Below are positions 38,116 to 50,910 of a stretch of DNA of 64,000 nt, piece after piece. The position numbers and the translations under genes were made by a program. Within the stretch, counting starts at the first letter, position 1; every line of letters starts with the position of its first letter. Origin of the DNA: Pyrocephalus nanus (Eukaryota > Chordata > Aves > Passeriformes > Tyrannidae); NCBI GenBank assembly GCA_038380795.1, contig CM076264.1:10046001-10110000 (forward strand), written 5' to 3'. The notes under the pieces were generated by a model. It did not search any database and was not told where the DNA came from. It worked only from the letters and a program-made list of their open reading frames with translations.

Positions 38116-40261
38116 GATTTTCTGGGTGGTAGAGCTATAGTTACATGTATAAAAGGAAACTGGGATGTGACAACAGTGCAGCCCAAGGTAAAGCCTACAT
38201 ATTCCAGTACATTCTTTAGTATTCAATAGGAATACAGGCTGCAAGCCAGTATGGTCATGGCAGTGTGGAACACATCCTGGAGAAATATGGCTATACAGTT
38301 GAGTAGCCTTACCTCTGCTTTTCAGATGGCATTCTACTCCCTTCTAGGGGCACAGACATTGAGGAAAGGACAGAAGACTGGTCTTGGGGCTCATGTGTCC
38401 AGTCTTAGCAGAGACAAGTTCTTGGATATTTGTTTTCACAAGTGGCTATCACAAAAATAAGAAATGACATAAAAATCAAGAGAAGAAATTAAGTGTAAAG
38501 GGAACAGCTCTGAGGCTTCAAGCTTCTTTCTTATTATCTCCAAGTCCCTGCAAATCCCCTCCTCCTATCCCAGCCTGCTTCTAATTGCCTTATCTATGGA
38601 GTCCCATCACTCTTCCCATTCCTTTCGCTCTCCAGGAGAGAATCACAGCACCTTCACTACATCATATTATCAAACGGTTCTGAACATTTCTCGAGGCAAG
38701 AGAAGTTCTGCAGACTAAGCAGCTGACACAAACAAAGGGCATCCATAAATGAAAAGAGCACTGTCTGAGACTGAGGACAGGTAGGATCTGAGGTAAAACA
38801 CACAGAAACAGCTGGAAATTAAAAAAGAAAAGGAATTACTTTTTCTACGGGATACCATCTAGCTGTACTTTTGATGGTATTTTAACTGAAACACACATGA
38901 ATGGAAAATGCTTCAGGTGTAAAGTGGTTTCAAGTGTAAGGTGGTTTCCATCCCAGTCAGTGCAAACCATTAGAGTTAAAAACACAGGTGTCATTACAGG
39001 TTTCTGTAACAAATGTACAAGTGGGAAGGCTTACCTCATTTTGTCAGTTTATGAAGACATAAAGCATGTGGGAGGGAGAATGGGGAGAGATTCTATACAG
39101 CAGCTGTAGATGCATGTCATCTTAGGTGTGTAGTTGCCACTCCAAGCTCAAACCTGAGTCTGGTCATGAGCAATTCCATCTCCCACATCACTGTCTGCAG
39201 AATCAGGCCTACTACAACATAAAAAGCCAAGGAATGGACAAGAGATGAGTTTTCACAGACGACAAAATGTTGATAGAGCTGAGAATGCACTGCAGTCTCT
39301 GGAGATGAATTCTCTCATACCAGCTCTCTTACTATGTCACAGAAACATTGTTTGCCTGGTTTTAGGTTTAAGATGAAGGCAAGAAAAGAAATACTTCAGT
39401 GAAAGGCCATGCCATTCATGGAAGGAGTTTGCTATAACTGCCGTGTTATTTTTTTGGTATTACAAGGGAAGCCAGCAAAGTATGTTGGGAATATTGGAAA
39501 TAACACAAAGGAAACAGAGCATTTACAGTGTAAATAATTATGCTGTTTCTTGTGCATATCTCTGTGCCACAGCTGTATGATTTAGCTTTGCCTGAGGACA
39601 TACTATGAGCCTCTACCCAGAGGTGCAAGTCTTGATTCCGCAAAGCTCAGGGAGTTGCATCCCTGGGATTATGGAGATGTCAAACAAATACATACAAACT
39701 TTTAAGACCAGAAAACAGAAACTGGACAGACTGAAAGACAAAGTCTCTAGGAAATAAAAAAGTTATTGACATCTCTCTGGCCTCAGACACTCTGAAGTTG
39801 CAATATTAAAAACCAACAGAAATCTTCCCTTCCCCTCCAGATCATTCACCCAAATATGGCATTAATATTTGCCACAAGTCTGTGATAGACTGGAGCTGAG
39901 TACAGGTTCAGCTGGAAAACCCAGAGGGAATAAAAAAACAATGAAACAATTTTCTAACTTCCTGAATCTAGTCCACAGAGCAGCTCTGTCACACAGCAGA
40001 AGATGCAAAACAGAAGCAGGGATTTCATCTGCTGATGTTGGTCCCACACTGTCTGCTCTGAGCAGCCTCAGTCATAATTTGCAGGACTCAGACTCCTAGA
40101 GATGAGCTTACCCACTGCTAGCACAAGAAATAAAAAGGCAAGTCTCTAATAATTACTTAATAATTTCTATTAAATTACTTGTAAAATTCCTGCGATTAAA
40201 TATATCCAAATTTTGAAGAGTTTGTGTTTGAAGACTTTTCAAAGGACTTTTTAAAAGAGCA
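38116..40261. other. Intergenic between CR1 copies
   Basis: Unique DNA with the 17-bp tandem duplication at 38914. No gene seen. Confidence 0.6.
38914..38947. repeat. 17-bp tandem duplication
   Basis: CAGGTGTAAAGTGGTTT is followed directly by CAAGTGTAAGGTGGTTT (15 of 17 identical). Confidence 0.8.
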
Positions 40262-40325
40262 TGTAGTGAAACGACAAGGAGGAAATGGCTTCAAAACAAA
40301 AGAAGACAGGTTTAGATTGGCATCC
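40262..40325 (+). mobile_element. Very short CR1 fragment, plus strand
   Basis: About 60 bp: AGTAGTGAAACGACAAGGAG-like start, GGAAATGGCTTCAAAACAAA, ACAGGTTTAGATTGG. This is the stretch just before the CR1 stop codon and start of the 3' UTR. It lies 630 bp before, and in the same orientation as, the larger copy at 40957, but repeats part of its sequence, so it is a separate insertion. Confidence 0.6.
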
Positions 40326-40956
40326 CAGTCGTCCATCAACATGAACTAAATGGCAGCTGCCTTTGCAACATACTCCCTCTTCAACTTCATCAACAGCATG
40401 TCATACAATTAACTTTAAGGATCCCAAATTACCTCCTTGCACTGTGCTTCCAAAAATATAACCAATGTTTTTAGAAAGGCTGTTTTTGAAAATAGCATGT
40501 ATTATATTGTCTTTAGCACCATTCCCCTGCAGGATGAAAAGGAGGAATTGCCGCTAATGGCTTTTCACCTATTTTTCATTACTGTTGCTGAGAAGAATGT
40601 GCTAAAAGTAATACCTGTGATGACAGGATGATGTGGGGGGGAGGGGGTGGCAGGCATATCTGTTTTCCTTCACTTTTATGATTATCAGCAATTCTTTCCA
40701 TATCACATTATTATCAAGAGAGCATACAATGTCATCATGTGGCTGAAAAGAAGGCAAAATCAAGTTTCAGTTTCCTCCTTCACTATTTCCCTATAAACAA
40801 ACAGATCTCTGCAAAAGTGTTTTTCGGCATTTCGCCTCTCCTTCTCTTTGAAGCAGCATAAATACATTTTTGACAGAGGTAGTCCTTGTTTCTTTGGCAA
40901 GGAATAGCGCCCTATACTGGCACTGTTTTACATCTTTTTCAGAGACATGGGATTCC
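40326..40956. other. Short intergenic gap between two CR1 copies
   Basis: Unique sequence with a G-rich tract around 40634-40650. Nothing else recognised. Confidence 0.6.
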
Positions 40957-41796
40957 ATGTATCCTCAGCAAGTTTGCTGACGACACCAAGCTGTTTGGTA
41001 TTGTTGACACACTGGACAGCAGGGATGCCATCCAGAGGGACCTGGACACACTTGAGAGGTGAGTCATTGCAAACTTCATCAAGTTCAACAAGGCCAAGCG
41101 CAAGGTCCTGCACTGGGCTAGGGCAATCCCAATCACAAGGACAGGCTGGTCAGAGAAGGACTTACGGATTCTGGTTGGATGGGAAGCTCAGCACAACCCA
41201 GGAATGAGCTCTTGCAGCCCAGAAAGCCAGTTGTATTCTGGGCTGCAAAAAAACAGTGTGACCATCAGGTCAAGGGAGGTGATTCTACCCCTCTACTCTG
41301 CTCTTGTGAAAGCCCACCTGGAATACTGTGTCCAGCTCTAGGTCCCCCAATATAATAAGGATGTGGGCCATGAAGATGACCAGAGCACTGGAGCACTTCT
41401 CCAATGAAAACAAGCTGAGGGTTGAGGTTGCTCAGCCTGGAGCAGAGAAGGCTCCTGGGAGATCGAATAACACCTTCCAGTTCCTAAAGGGCTACAAGGG
41501 AGCTGAAGAGGGACATTTTGCAAGGGCATTTAGTGACAGGACAAGAGGGAGGGATGGCTTTAAATTGAAAGAAGGCGGATTTAGGTTAGATGTTATAAGA
41601 AATTCTTTACTGCGTGGCAGGGAGCAGGTTGCCTAGAGAAGTTGTGGTTGCCCCATCCCTGAAAGTGTTTTAGGTCAGGCTGAACGGGGCTTTGAGTGAC
41701 CTGATCCAGTGGGAGGTGTCCCTTCCCATGGCAGGGGTGTTGCAATGAGATGGTATTTAAGGTCCTCTCCAAACCAACCTGTTCTATAATTCAATG
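40957..41796 (+). mobile_element. CR1 retrotransposon fragment, plus strand, defective
   Basis: It starts inside the reverse transcriptase at [14 protein letters not shown] (FADD at 40973-40984) and continues with QRDLDTLER followed by a stop codon. It then runs through [11 protein letters not shown] and LEYCVQL, another stop, a C-terminal part, and the 3' UTR ending near CTATAATTCAATG. Several stops and frame changes break the coding sequence. It is 5'-truncated, and more diverged than the copy at 49761. Confidence 0.9.
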
Positions 41797-44700
41797 CCTC
41801 ATACTAGCAACCCTGCGTTTCCCTGCAACCATCACATGGACATCTTGTTAAGTGCACACTAAAGGCTTTGCTTGTCTATTTCTTTTAAAGAATAATAAAC
41901 AGTGGGAATATTCCAGATGTGAAAAGGAAAAGAAGTAGAACAAAAGAAAGAAAATTCTATTGAAAATTAAACCTCATATTTCAGGGAAAAATAGAGCATG
42001 TACTCTGTAGGATAAAACATGAACCCCTTATTTGCGTGTGGGATTTACGATCAAGTTCCCTTTCAATGATCCCTTAGCAACAAACCATTTGAGTTACAGA
42101 AATCCTCTCATAATGCCCTTCTCAAAAGCCTTTGCTGCCATCTCATGGTACATTTGGAGAAATCCAGCCCAGCTCTGGGTTTGTGAAATGCCATAGCCTC
42201 ATCAGGCATTCACAGCCCTTTCCTAACACACTGAGTGCCCCAGTGTCCTTCAGAAGCAGAGCCGGGAACACCACACAGTTGCTGCAAGGTGACTAAATAC
42301 CTTCAGTCTTAATATGTTTAGAGTGTGGGGAGTACGACTAAACCCAGGGGCCATAAATGAGCGAGTAAATGTTGAAATAAAGAAAAAGAAGGTGTCAAAC
42401 CACAAGATGCTGCTGCATTCACAACTATTTTCTTTCCATTTTGGAACGCTGAAATGAATGACCTAACCAACCCCAGAAAAAAATGCCATCGTGTAGCACA
42501 ACGTAAATAAGAAACAACTACTTTTAAACTATTACACACTTTAAAAATCAAAATAAAAATCACTAATGGAAGAAAGGTACTCAAAAAGCAGCTGTCAAAT
42601 TTTATCTAGGATAGACATGAGTACAGTATACTGTCTGTTACTGTGGTGTTCATTAGTGTGTAATTAAGATATTTCTCTAGGGTTCTTACATGGCAACTCC
42701 TAAGGATCTCAGAGCATTTTTTGGACCTTCTGCTGTTTTTGGACAACAGGCACCCTGACACAGCATATCAGAGAACACATATTTACATTCACTTTTGAGC
42801 AATTTTCAATCAGTATCTCAGCCGAGAAGTTATGACTGAAATGTTGGTGAATTAAGAGGATTTCTCTTTTATATATATACACCTCATTGAAATCTCAGCC
42901 CTCACAAACAGTTCCACAACAGAAGATGGTTTGGAGCAAATATTCATGGGGACTCACACCCTAATGTGACACTGAATTTGGTATCAGTTCTCCATCTGCC
43001 ATATGGCACTGACCAGAGCTCCAGAAGCTGAGTGTCCCGTGCTAAAATCCTACTCATCCTTTTTCCAGGCAAAAGGTTTCTGTTATTAGAAAACATTTAA
43101 AAAAATTAGAAAACATATATCTGTAGAGATTCCCCACTCGAATTGCTTTGCTTGAAGCTGGACTTGCTCTTCTACCTGTTCCTCCAAACCCCACAGTATT
43201 TTGATAAAAGACATCATTGTCTGCAAACTCTTTCATCACAGAGGCATTAACTATCTAATTTTACAGTTGTGGCTCTTTCCTACAAGGAATGCAGAGAATT
43301 CACTAGTAATCACACATGAGAGTGCATCAACCTACATGTTCCTCTTCTGTGGCAATTGTATAATTACACAATCATTTCTTACCAAAGAAACTTTTCCCTT
43401 TAGCTTCTACAGAATATCTGCCGTGTGCCCTTTATCTCTCAGGAAAAGAGGGAAAGGCTCAAAACACATTTGTGTCAGGGGTTGCTCTGGTTTCCTTTAA
43501 ATATCAAGACACAGGGCATGTGCACAGAGAAATGCCACTCTAATTCTGAAACCACGGAAAGTAAAACTCTTAGGAAAAAAAAAATTTCCAGTCTGTAAGT
43601 GACAACCAGCCGCTACATGGCGGGGGAGAAGTTGGACCTTCAAGCTGTCACTCTTCTCTCTATACATCGTTCTTGCTTTTTTAATTCCTGTTTGGCATTT
43701 TGTTTTTAGTCCCCACACAGTAAACAACGGGCTGCAAATTCTGGCAAAATGAACTGCTGAAGGGATTATTCATCCCTCTGCGAAAGTGCTCTGAGAGGGG
43801 AGAGCTACATGTTCTGCATTCGGTGACTAAGATACAGTCCCATGTGGTTTCCCTGTTCAATCAAGTGTGCAAAGAACTGCCACAATAGTCCTTGATGCCA
43901 AGGAAATAAAATTTAGGGTAGAGTGGGAATCCTGAGTTGCATTTTAATGGCAATGCGTTTGCACCTGTTTTTCTCTACTATTTTTTTTTAAATCTTTATT
44001 GACAATTCATTAAAACTTCATCATCTCTCTCAACAGCAAAAGAAAAGGGAGTTGTTATTGTACCTGTCTAGATAATTGTTACTGAATTATTGTCAAATTC
44101 TTAGAAGTGGCTATATATCTTTCATGTTAGACCACTGGGACTGATACAAAAACATTTCCAAGCTTCTGCAGGCCTTGGTGGTTTGTTTTTTTTCCCCCTC
44201 ACCTTTAGAAGAAGATATAAAAAGAACAAATAAGTCAAAATGAAAAATTATGACAGAAAAAAATGAGCATTTGAATTGCTTGATAATAGAGAAAGCATGG
44301 GGCTTGAGGGAAGATTAGAGCATTGTCAGGCAAGAATAGAATTGAAAGTTATTTAAAAGTGATAGAAACCGGCTAGGATCTGCAACCCCACCATTGCTTC
44401 TGTTTATAAAAATTCAGTTTTCAGAAGCTCCAATTAACCTTTATTAAATTCTATGTCAGCAATGACTAGAATTTTAATTGACTGAGAAGGTGTAATAAAT
44501 CTCCGATCAAAATACAACTTGGCCATTAGCAATCACTAGAAGGGCCCAAAAACCTGTCCCAAAGGCTTGCTTCTCCTGCATGCAAAGTTGCCTCTAGACT
44601 GTAAAACAAACATTCACTTCCTAGCAGACAAAGCCAGTCCTGCAGGTAGTCATGTTCTCCAAAACGATAGCTATGAAAAACAACCCATGACTCCTACCAC

Positions 44701-45736
44701 AAACATTCGTGTATGTGCTCTTAACAGCATCCTTAAAGATTGTTTATTCCATCTCTCGCTTGCCTTCCTCTTGTCTTACATTTGGGGTTAATGCTGGGTG
44801 TTTAACTTCTACTTTAAACACATTGACTTCCTTGCTTCTCTGGTGCTGGCCTACATTGCTTACCTGCTTGTCTCTCGCTTTGCTTGTTCCCTTTTAGGTC
44901 GGGATACCTTCAATCTGATATTCAGCTCTTCTGGATATCTGGTGTTTGCAACGCTCTGCAGAGTCACTGCTCTCATGGTGTTGAGCTGCAATGGCTTTCA
45001 CATGCCTAACACCTTGGCAAAATCCGCCCAAACTGGGATTTAGGCAGGAATGACTGAATAAAATTTGTGAATTAGGATGATTTGACTGACTCCATGAAAT
45101 TAGTAGTAGAGGAAGCAGGGTAGCTGAGTGACAGAGATGGAAAACATATTGGGGGAAATCAAGCTTGCAAGCAGCTGTATCGATCAAAGAAGCCAGCAAA
45201 GAAAAGAAAAAAGATTGGGATAGTATTAAGAAGTTTTAATAGACCAAGACACAAAGGAAAATCGGGCACTGGGGCTAACACTTTCAGGATCAAAAGGGTG
45301 CAAAGAGGAGGTAGAAGGAAGCTAAGTGACTCCAGTTTATCTCACCCAGAGAGAATCTGGCCCATCACCCAGGTAGGACTCAGGCAGCGCCAGAGAGAGG
45401 TGGAAATGAAATGCCAGCAGTGTGAAGAAAGATAGTTTACAGAGCAAAGTACAAGGCATTTTAAGGATGAACCCAAGGCTGAGCTAATTCACGGTGTATA
45501 TGTGATACAGAGGCATCAAGACTCACTAAAGAAAAGTTCACCTTGGGAAAATAAGAACTGCTACACCGAGCAGTGAGCAAGAGACAGGACTAATTCTCAA
45601 GTCCTCTGTGTTATCACCTCACTTACAGCAGAGGATTTTCCTTTAAAGAATTGGGACTTTGTAAACTGGTGGCAATGATACCTCCTCGTGTCTCTCAAAT
45701 GATGGCATTGTCACTGCATCAGAAAATGGAGGAAAC

Positions 45737-45780
45737 ATTTATTATTTATTAAATATTTATTTATTAGTTATTAAAATATA
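45737..45780. repeat. AT-only TTTA/TTATT simple repeat
   Basis: Imperfect repeats of TTTATTA units without any G except one. Confidence 0.75.
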
Positions 45781-47649
45781 AGTTTCCAATAAATAGGAAA
45801 TTTGAGGATAGTGTTGATTTGTCCTATGCCACCTCTCAGGAGAGTAATCAAGCTGAAATCAAACCAAAGAGATCTCAGATGGCAGCACATGTCAGCCTCT
45901 TCCTTAGACTCTAAGATGATGCTCTGTAGCAGATAATGAACCTCAAAAATCCACATCAAGCCTTAATTTTCCCTTTCCTAAAAGAGGAAGGAAGACTCAA
46001 TATGGTCACAAAATGCAAAGGCCCCTCACTTCAAAAGATTCATGGTTGGGGGCAAAGATTTAATATCCTATATCCAAGGTGGCACTATAAAGCAGGCCAT
46101 TAGAGTGAGAGCTCCAGAAATGGTCAAATTAGTTACAGACAACAAGTAGAGGATGCTCCAGAGTGAGAGTTTGGGAAGTGGTTGTCAATGGAAATGGAGG
46201 GTGATTCTCATGACAGGTTATTTGATATTATTTGAGTTCTTGGACTCAGAGCATCAGCAGTTTCCCTATATACTGATTGTTTTTCTGTTTGTCTAAAGCT
46301 CGAGTGACTTGCAAAAGACACTGTTTTCCTCTTGCCCTTGTCAAGAATGCAGGGTGGTATTGCCAGCAGAGACCTCCGCCTGGTATCCTCCACTCCAGAC
46401 ACCTCCACCCCTCTTCACCCTCGAGAAGATGCCATTGAAGTCAGGCACAGGCAAAGAAGAGAGCTGCCAACAGGCTGGGCATGTTGCTGCAGGGTGCCAA
46501 GAAATAGGCAAGCTCAGCAAACGGTTTCCACAGCCAGGGAAGGGAAAACAGGAAAAGACAGTCATCCCAATACCCACTTCCTCCACCAGTACAGAGGTGC
46601 CACCACGATGGGTCAGGGTGCCCACAGTGGGGGCCAGACATCACACAAGTGGCGGCAGGAGGGAGGGCAGCAGTAAAACAGCACAGCCTGCAAGAGCTAA
46701 GTGGTTTTCCTGACTTAAACCTCTGCAAAGGCAACCTAGGAAGGAAAAGCAATTTTCCAGTTGTTTTACTTTGTGCTGCATAAAAGGGTGCCAGGGATGT
46801 TCTCAAGCCTTTTTCAAACTTGCCAATTTCTCCCCAGAGAAATTGTTTTTTATGTACCCCATTTTTTTTTTTTTTTAGAAGGAACAAGGGGCAGAGGAAA
46901 AGGATTTTAGCTATTCCCACTGAAACCTGAGTGGTATACACACAGCCTCTATCAGGTGTTTTGTGTGTTTTTCTCAGCCCTTCCCTAAATCCCAGAGACA
47001 AGAAGAGCTGTCTCTGCACACTTTGTCTGCTCCATTGAGAGATGAGATATGTCTCTTGGGAAATACAGCAAAGAGCAGATTTCATACCCCTGGTGTTTCT
47101 GATTTTACAGAGAGAGAATGACATCTGCTAGTTTTCCTCATGTATCACAAAGGATACATGAAGGATGGACTTGTCTTCTCCTCCTGTTTCTTTTAAGAGT
47201 CTCTCAAACCTCAAAGCTATTTGTGTGCAGGACAAGCCAAGGCACAGGTGGGCAGTCTAAGCCATCATGCATTAAAGAACATCATGGATCTACAGTCCCA
47301 TTGGATGAGTAATCAGGGCAAAAGCCCTGACAAGAGATGTGGGGTGTCCCAGGCTTTGGACAAGCATGGGAGGGAAGGACACAGGGCCAAAAACACCAGG
47401 CAACCCCATTTTCTCTGCCCATTCCACAGTCCTTCTGGCATCCAGAACCCTCTTTCTCTGGACAGCATTGCCTTGTCAAATATCCAGATCCAAGACAAGA
47501 CAGCCCTCAAATAATACTATATGACTCCATTTTATACTTTACTATTTTGTACTCCATTATATATTTTATAGTATCTTCCATAAAGCAGGTTATTATTTTT
47601 CTGGCAATTCACTCATAAGCTAGTGAGCAATAGGCAGATTTTCTCCTTG

Positions 47650-47686
47650 GATGGTAACACCCATCATTTTGATGGTAACAGCCATC
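47650..47686. repeat. Duplicated small hairpin unit
   Basis: GATGGTAACACCCATC at 47650-47665 and GATGGTAACAGCCATC at 47671-47686 differ at one base. Each can pair GATGG with CCATC. Confidence 0.75.
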
Positions 47687-49760
47687 CACACACTAGGCCT
47701 ATCAATTGCATCTCCATAGCACCCAAATCCAGACCTTTTAATAAAGGTTTTGTTGTTCTTTTCCCCAGCATACCAAGGATGTCTCTTTTAAACTACATCT
47801 AGCTGTTTGGTATCATGAACGGTCTATTTCTCCAGCAGTAAAATATCCACTCTGTCATGAGGTTCTGGGTTGAAATCAATCCAGAAACACAACGTTAGTG
47901 CAATAATGCTGCACTTTGCCAGGATAAATCATTGCTTACCTCACCCCAAGGTGGCTCACGCTGCATCCAGTCACCTATTTGGAACACATTACTCCCTGTA
48001 AGCACCAGCACAGCTCCCTTCCCTTCCTACAACGGGAATGTGCATGATCTCACACCCCCCTTTTTAAGCACCCCTGGATGCTTGATGCTTAACTACAAGG
48101 GTTGCATAATGGAGGCAATACATCTTCAGCGAAGAAAAATGACAGTCAGAATAAGGAGACCAAACCAATTCATCACTTAATGCAAAGCATTATTTTGCTG
48201 CAACCAGAGCATCGCACCAGGATTGATTACAAACAAGATGACATCTCCCTATGGACTGGCTGCTGTATTATTATAAATAAATACCCATTCATTTGGGAGC
48301 CTGTATTACTGCGGAGAATAGATTATATCTCAGTTACACAGTAAATATCCCATTGAGTGCAATGTCCCTTCCTGGCCAACAAATGAGTTTTGTCTCACAT
48401 AACACAGTTTTGTAAACAAGATAAAGGAATAGAGAAACACCAAGAGATGGAGAGATTTGCAAAAAAAGGCTCAACTGATAGCTATTTCCATCAAGGGCAT
48501 GCTAAAATTCCAACTTGCTGTTGGAGAGGGAGGCAGTTGCGGAAGGCTCATCCTTGCTTCTGAAAGGGAGAAAGCCCTAAAAGGTTTCCCAAGTCCTCCA
48601 GATGTCCCTGAGACAAAAGCAAACCCTTCTGGTTCCGAAGAGCTAAGTGGCTCATGATGACCAGCTCCAATCAGGCATGCTGCAGCATTCAGAAAAATCA
48701 TAGCAGTTTAAAAGGATGCATGCTGCAAAGGGGGAAAAATTTGGCTTCTCTTTATCTCTTTCCCCAGCCTCCTTTTCCTGATTAGTCATCTCAGGCTGTT
48801 GCTGGAGCACTCTCTGCCCAGACAACCCTGTTCCCCTAAACAACCTTCCAGAGAAGATGCGATGCTCAAATATTGGGGTTATTACTTGGCAGGAAAAAGA
48901 GTTGCTTAAAGGAACACTGTGACAAATCTATGTTATTTACTGACGATTTCTTTTACTTTCCCTGGGGGTTTTAAGCACTCTGCACCCAGCAGACATTGTT
49001 TTACAACAACTGCAAGAGCGCTGTCATCAGCTAGGCTCTCTGTGCCTGTGTTTGGGGCCACTCCTGCAGCTCCCAGCTGCAGCAGTTCCCTGCTCTTGCA
49101 CTTTTGATGCAAAAGAAATACCCTCTTTCCTCCCCCATGCTACTCAGTCGACCTCCAGTGGTTTGCAAGGACTGAAGCTTATTTATGCAATGCTCTGTCA
49201 GTCTCAGCTCATGACAGCCCCTGAAAGCTCAATGACTAGGAGGAAAATGTAATAACAGCTTTTATCAGTCTTCCTTCCATATGTGAAGGAAGGGTGACAC
49301 CCATGCTCAGCCACCCCTACACCCAGATGTAGGCTGGGAGTAAAGGTCACTTCCATAATTTGCAAGGGGGTCAGCAAGACTGGAAGCATTGCATCCACCT
49401 ATGGGGATTGCATTTCTTCACCTTCCAGGCCACCTGCTGCCTGGAGCTTGGTGGGCAAGGGGGAGACTCGTCTGAAAAAATTAAAGCTTCTCACTTCACA
49501 AGCATCTATTCTGCCTTGAAGGGACTGGGAAGCTCAATGTTTCCTCACATTTTGGTTAGCAAAGTCCAGTGGAGCCTGTGGATGGGCTGTAAAAGTACAA
49601 AGTGACAGCTGAAAAGCCACAACAAGAATGCTATTTGTCACTTGGCACCTCTCTCCTCTGCTCTTACCTGCAACTGTATGACATCTCCTGGCTTCTTCTA
49701 AGAGACCTCAAGATGCTGGTGCCAGAGGTGAGGGAATATTACCATTGGAAAGCTGCAATA

Positions 49761-50910
49761 AATCATAGAATCATAGAATGTCCTGGGTTGGAAGGGACCT
49801 TCAAGATCTGCTATTTTCAACCCCCCCGTCTGGGCATCAACAGCTTTCACTCTGAGGTTGCTCAGAGATTCCTTCAACATGGCCTTACAGACTTCCAGGG
49901 ATGGGACATCCACAACTCCTCTGGGCAACATGTTCCATCACTTCACCACCTTAGCAGTAAAAAAATATTTCCTAATTATTTCCTAATATTTAATCTAAAC
50001 CTACTCTCAGTTTGAAGCCATTCCCCCTTGTCCTGTCACTCCATGATCTCTCAAAAATTCTCTCTCCATCTTCCTCATAGGCTCCCTTCAGGCAGTGCAA
50101 GGCCACAGTTAGGTCACCCCAAAGCCTTCTCTTTTCATGGCTGAAAAATCCCACTTCTCTCAGCCTTTCTTCATAGGAGAGTTGCTCCAGCCCTCTAATC
50201 GACATGGTCACCCTCCTCCAAAATGTCCACGTCCTTCTTGTGCTGGGACCCCAGAGCTGGATGCAGCACTGGAGGTTGGGTCTCAACAGAGGGGAGTAGA
50301 GGGGCAGAATCACCTCTCTCCACCTGCTGCCCACGTTTGGATTCTGGGCTGCAACCCAGCAGCACCCCAAGTCCTTCTCAGCAGGGCTGCTCTCGATCTG
50401 TTCATCCCCCAGCCTGGATTGATACTGGGGCTTTCCCTGACCCAGGTGCAGCACCTTAAACTTGATCTTACGAAACGTCATGACATTCCTATGGGCCCAC
50501 TTTTCTATCTTGTCCAGGTCCCTCTGGAGAGCATCCTGTCCTTCAGGTGTGTCAACCACTCCACTCAGCTTTGTGTCATCTGCAAATTTGCTGAGGGTGC
50601 ACTTCACCTAGATCTTTAATGAAGATATTCAATAACACAGGTCCCCATATGGACCTGTGAGGGACACCACTTGTCACTGATGTCCACTGGGACTCTGAGC
50701 CATTTACCACAGCCCTCTGGATGCATCCATCCCACCACTTTCTTATCCATCTAGCAGTCCACCTATCAAAATCATCCCTCTCCAATTCAGAGAGGAGGAT
50801 GTGGGGAACCATCTCAAAGGCTTTACAGAACTCCAGATAAATGGCACCTGTAACCCTTCCTTTGTATACTGATATAGTCACTCCATCATAGAAGGCCAGT
50901 ATGTTGGTCA
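49761..50910 (-). mobile_element. CR1 retrotransposon, longest copy: reverse transcriptase part to 3' end, defective
   Basis: Minus-strand CR1 of about 1.15 kb ending in the tandem ATCATAGA-type repeat. The first open piece (50576-50932) covers RT motif A, read as [10 protein letters not shown], and a SGVPHRS version of the following motif. After a frame change at about 50600 the second piece (49990-50607) carries FADDTKLSG (motif C), then [20 protein letters not shown] and [11 protein letters not shown]. Both Asp positions of motif A are Glu here. The part between SPAEKDLG and REVILPLY is shorter than in the family, suggesting an internal deletion of some 20 or more codons. The tail continues at 49698-49931 (MLPRGVVDVPSLEV). 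The 5' part (endonuclease domain, ORF1) is missing. The element is dead. Confidence 0.93.

Larger units (their letters stand above)
41797..49760. other. Intergenic, no gene recognised
   Basis: Contains the AT simple repeat at 45737, T15 at 46862-46876, and the duplicated hairpin at 47650. The region 46300-47124 has unusually long overlapping open frames on both strands (up to 227 codons, minus), discussed in the findings. No family resemblance found. Confidence 0.5.

Noticed and set aside
49602..50619. Plus-strand frames of 137 and 160 codons
   Set aside because: They are antisense to the CR1 copy at 49761-50910.
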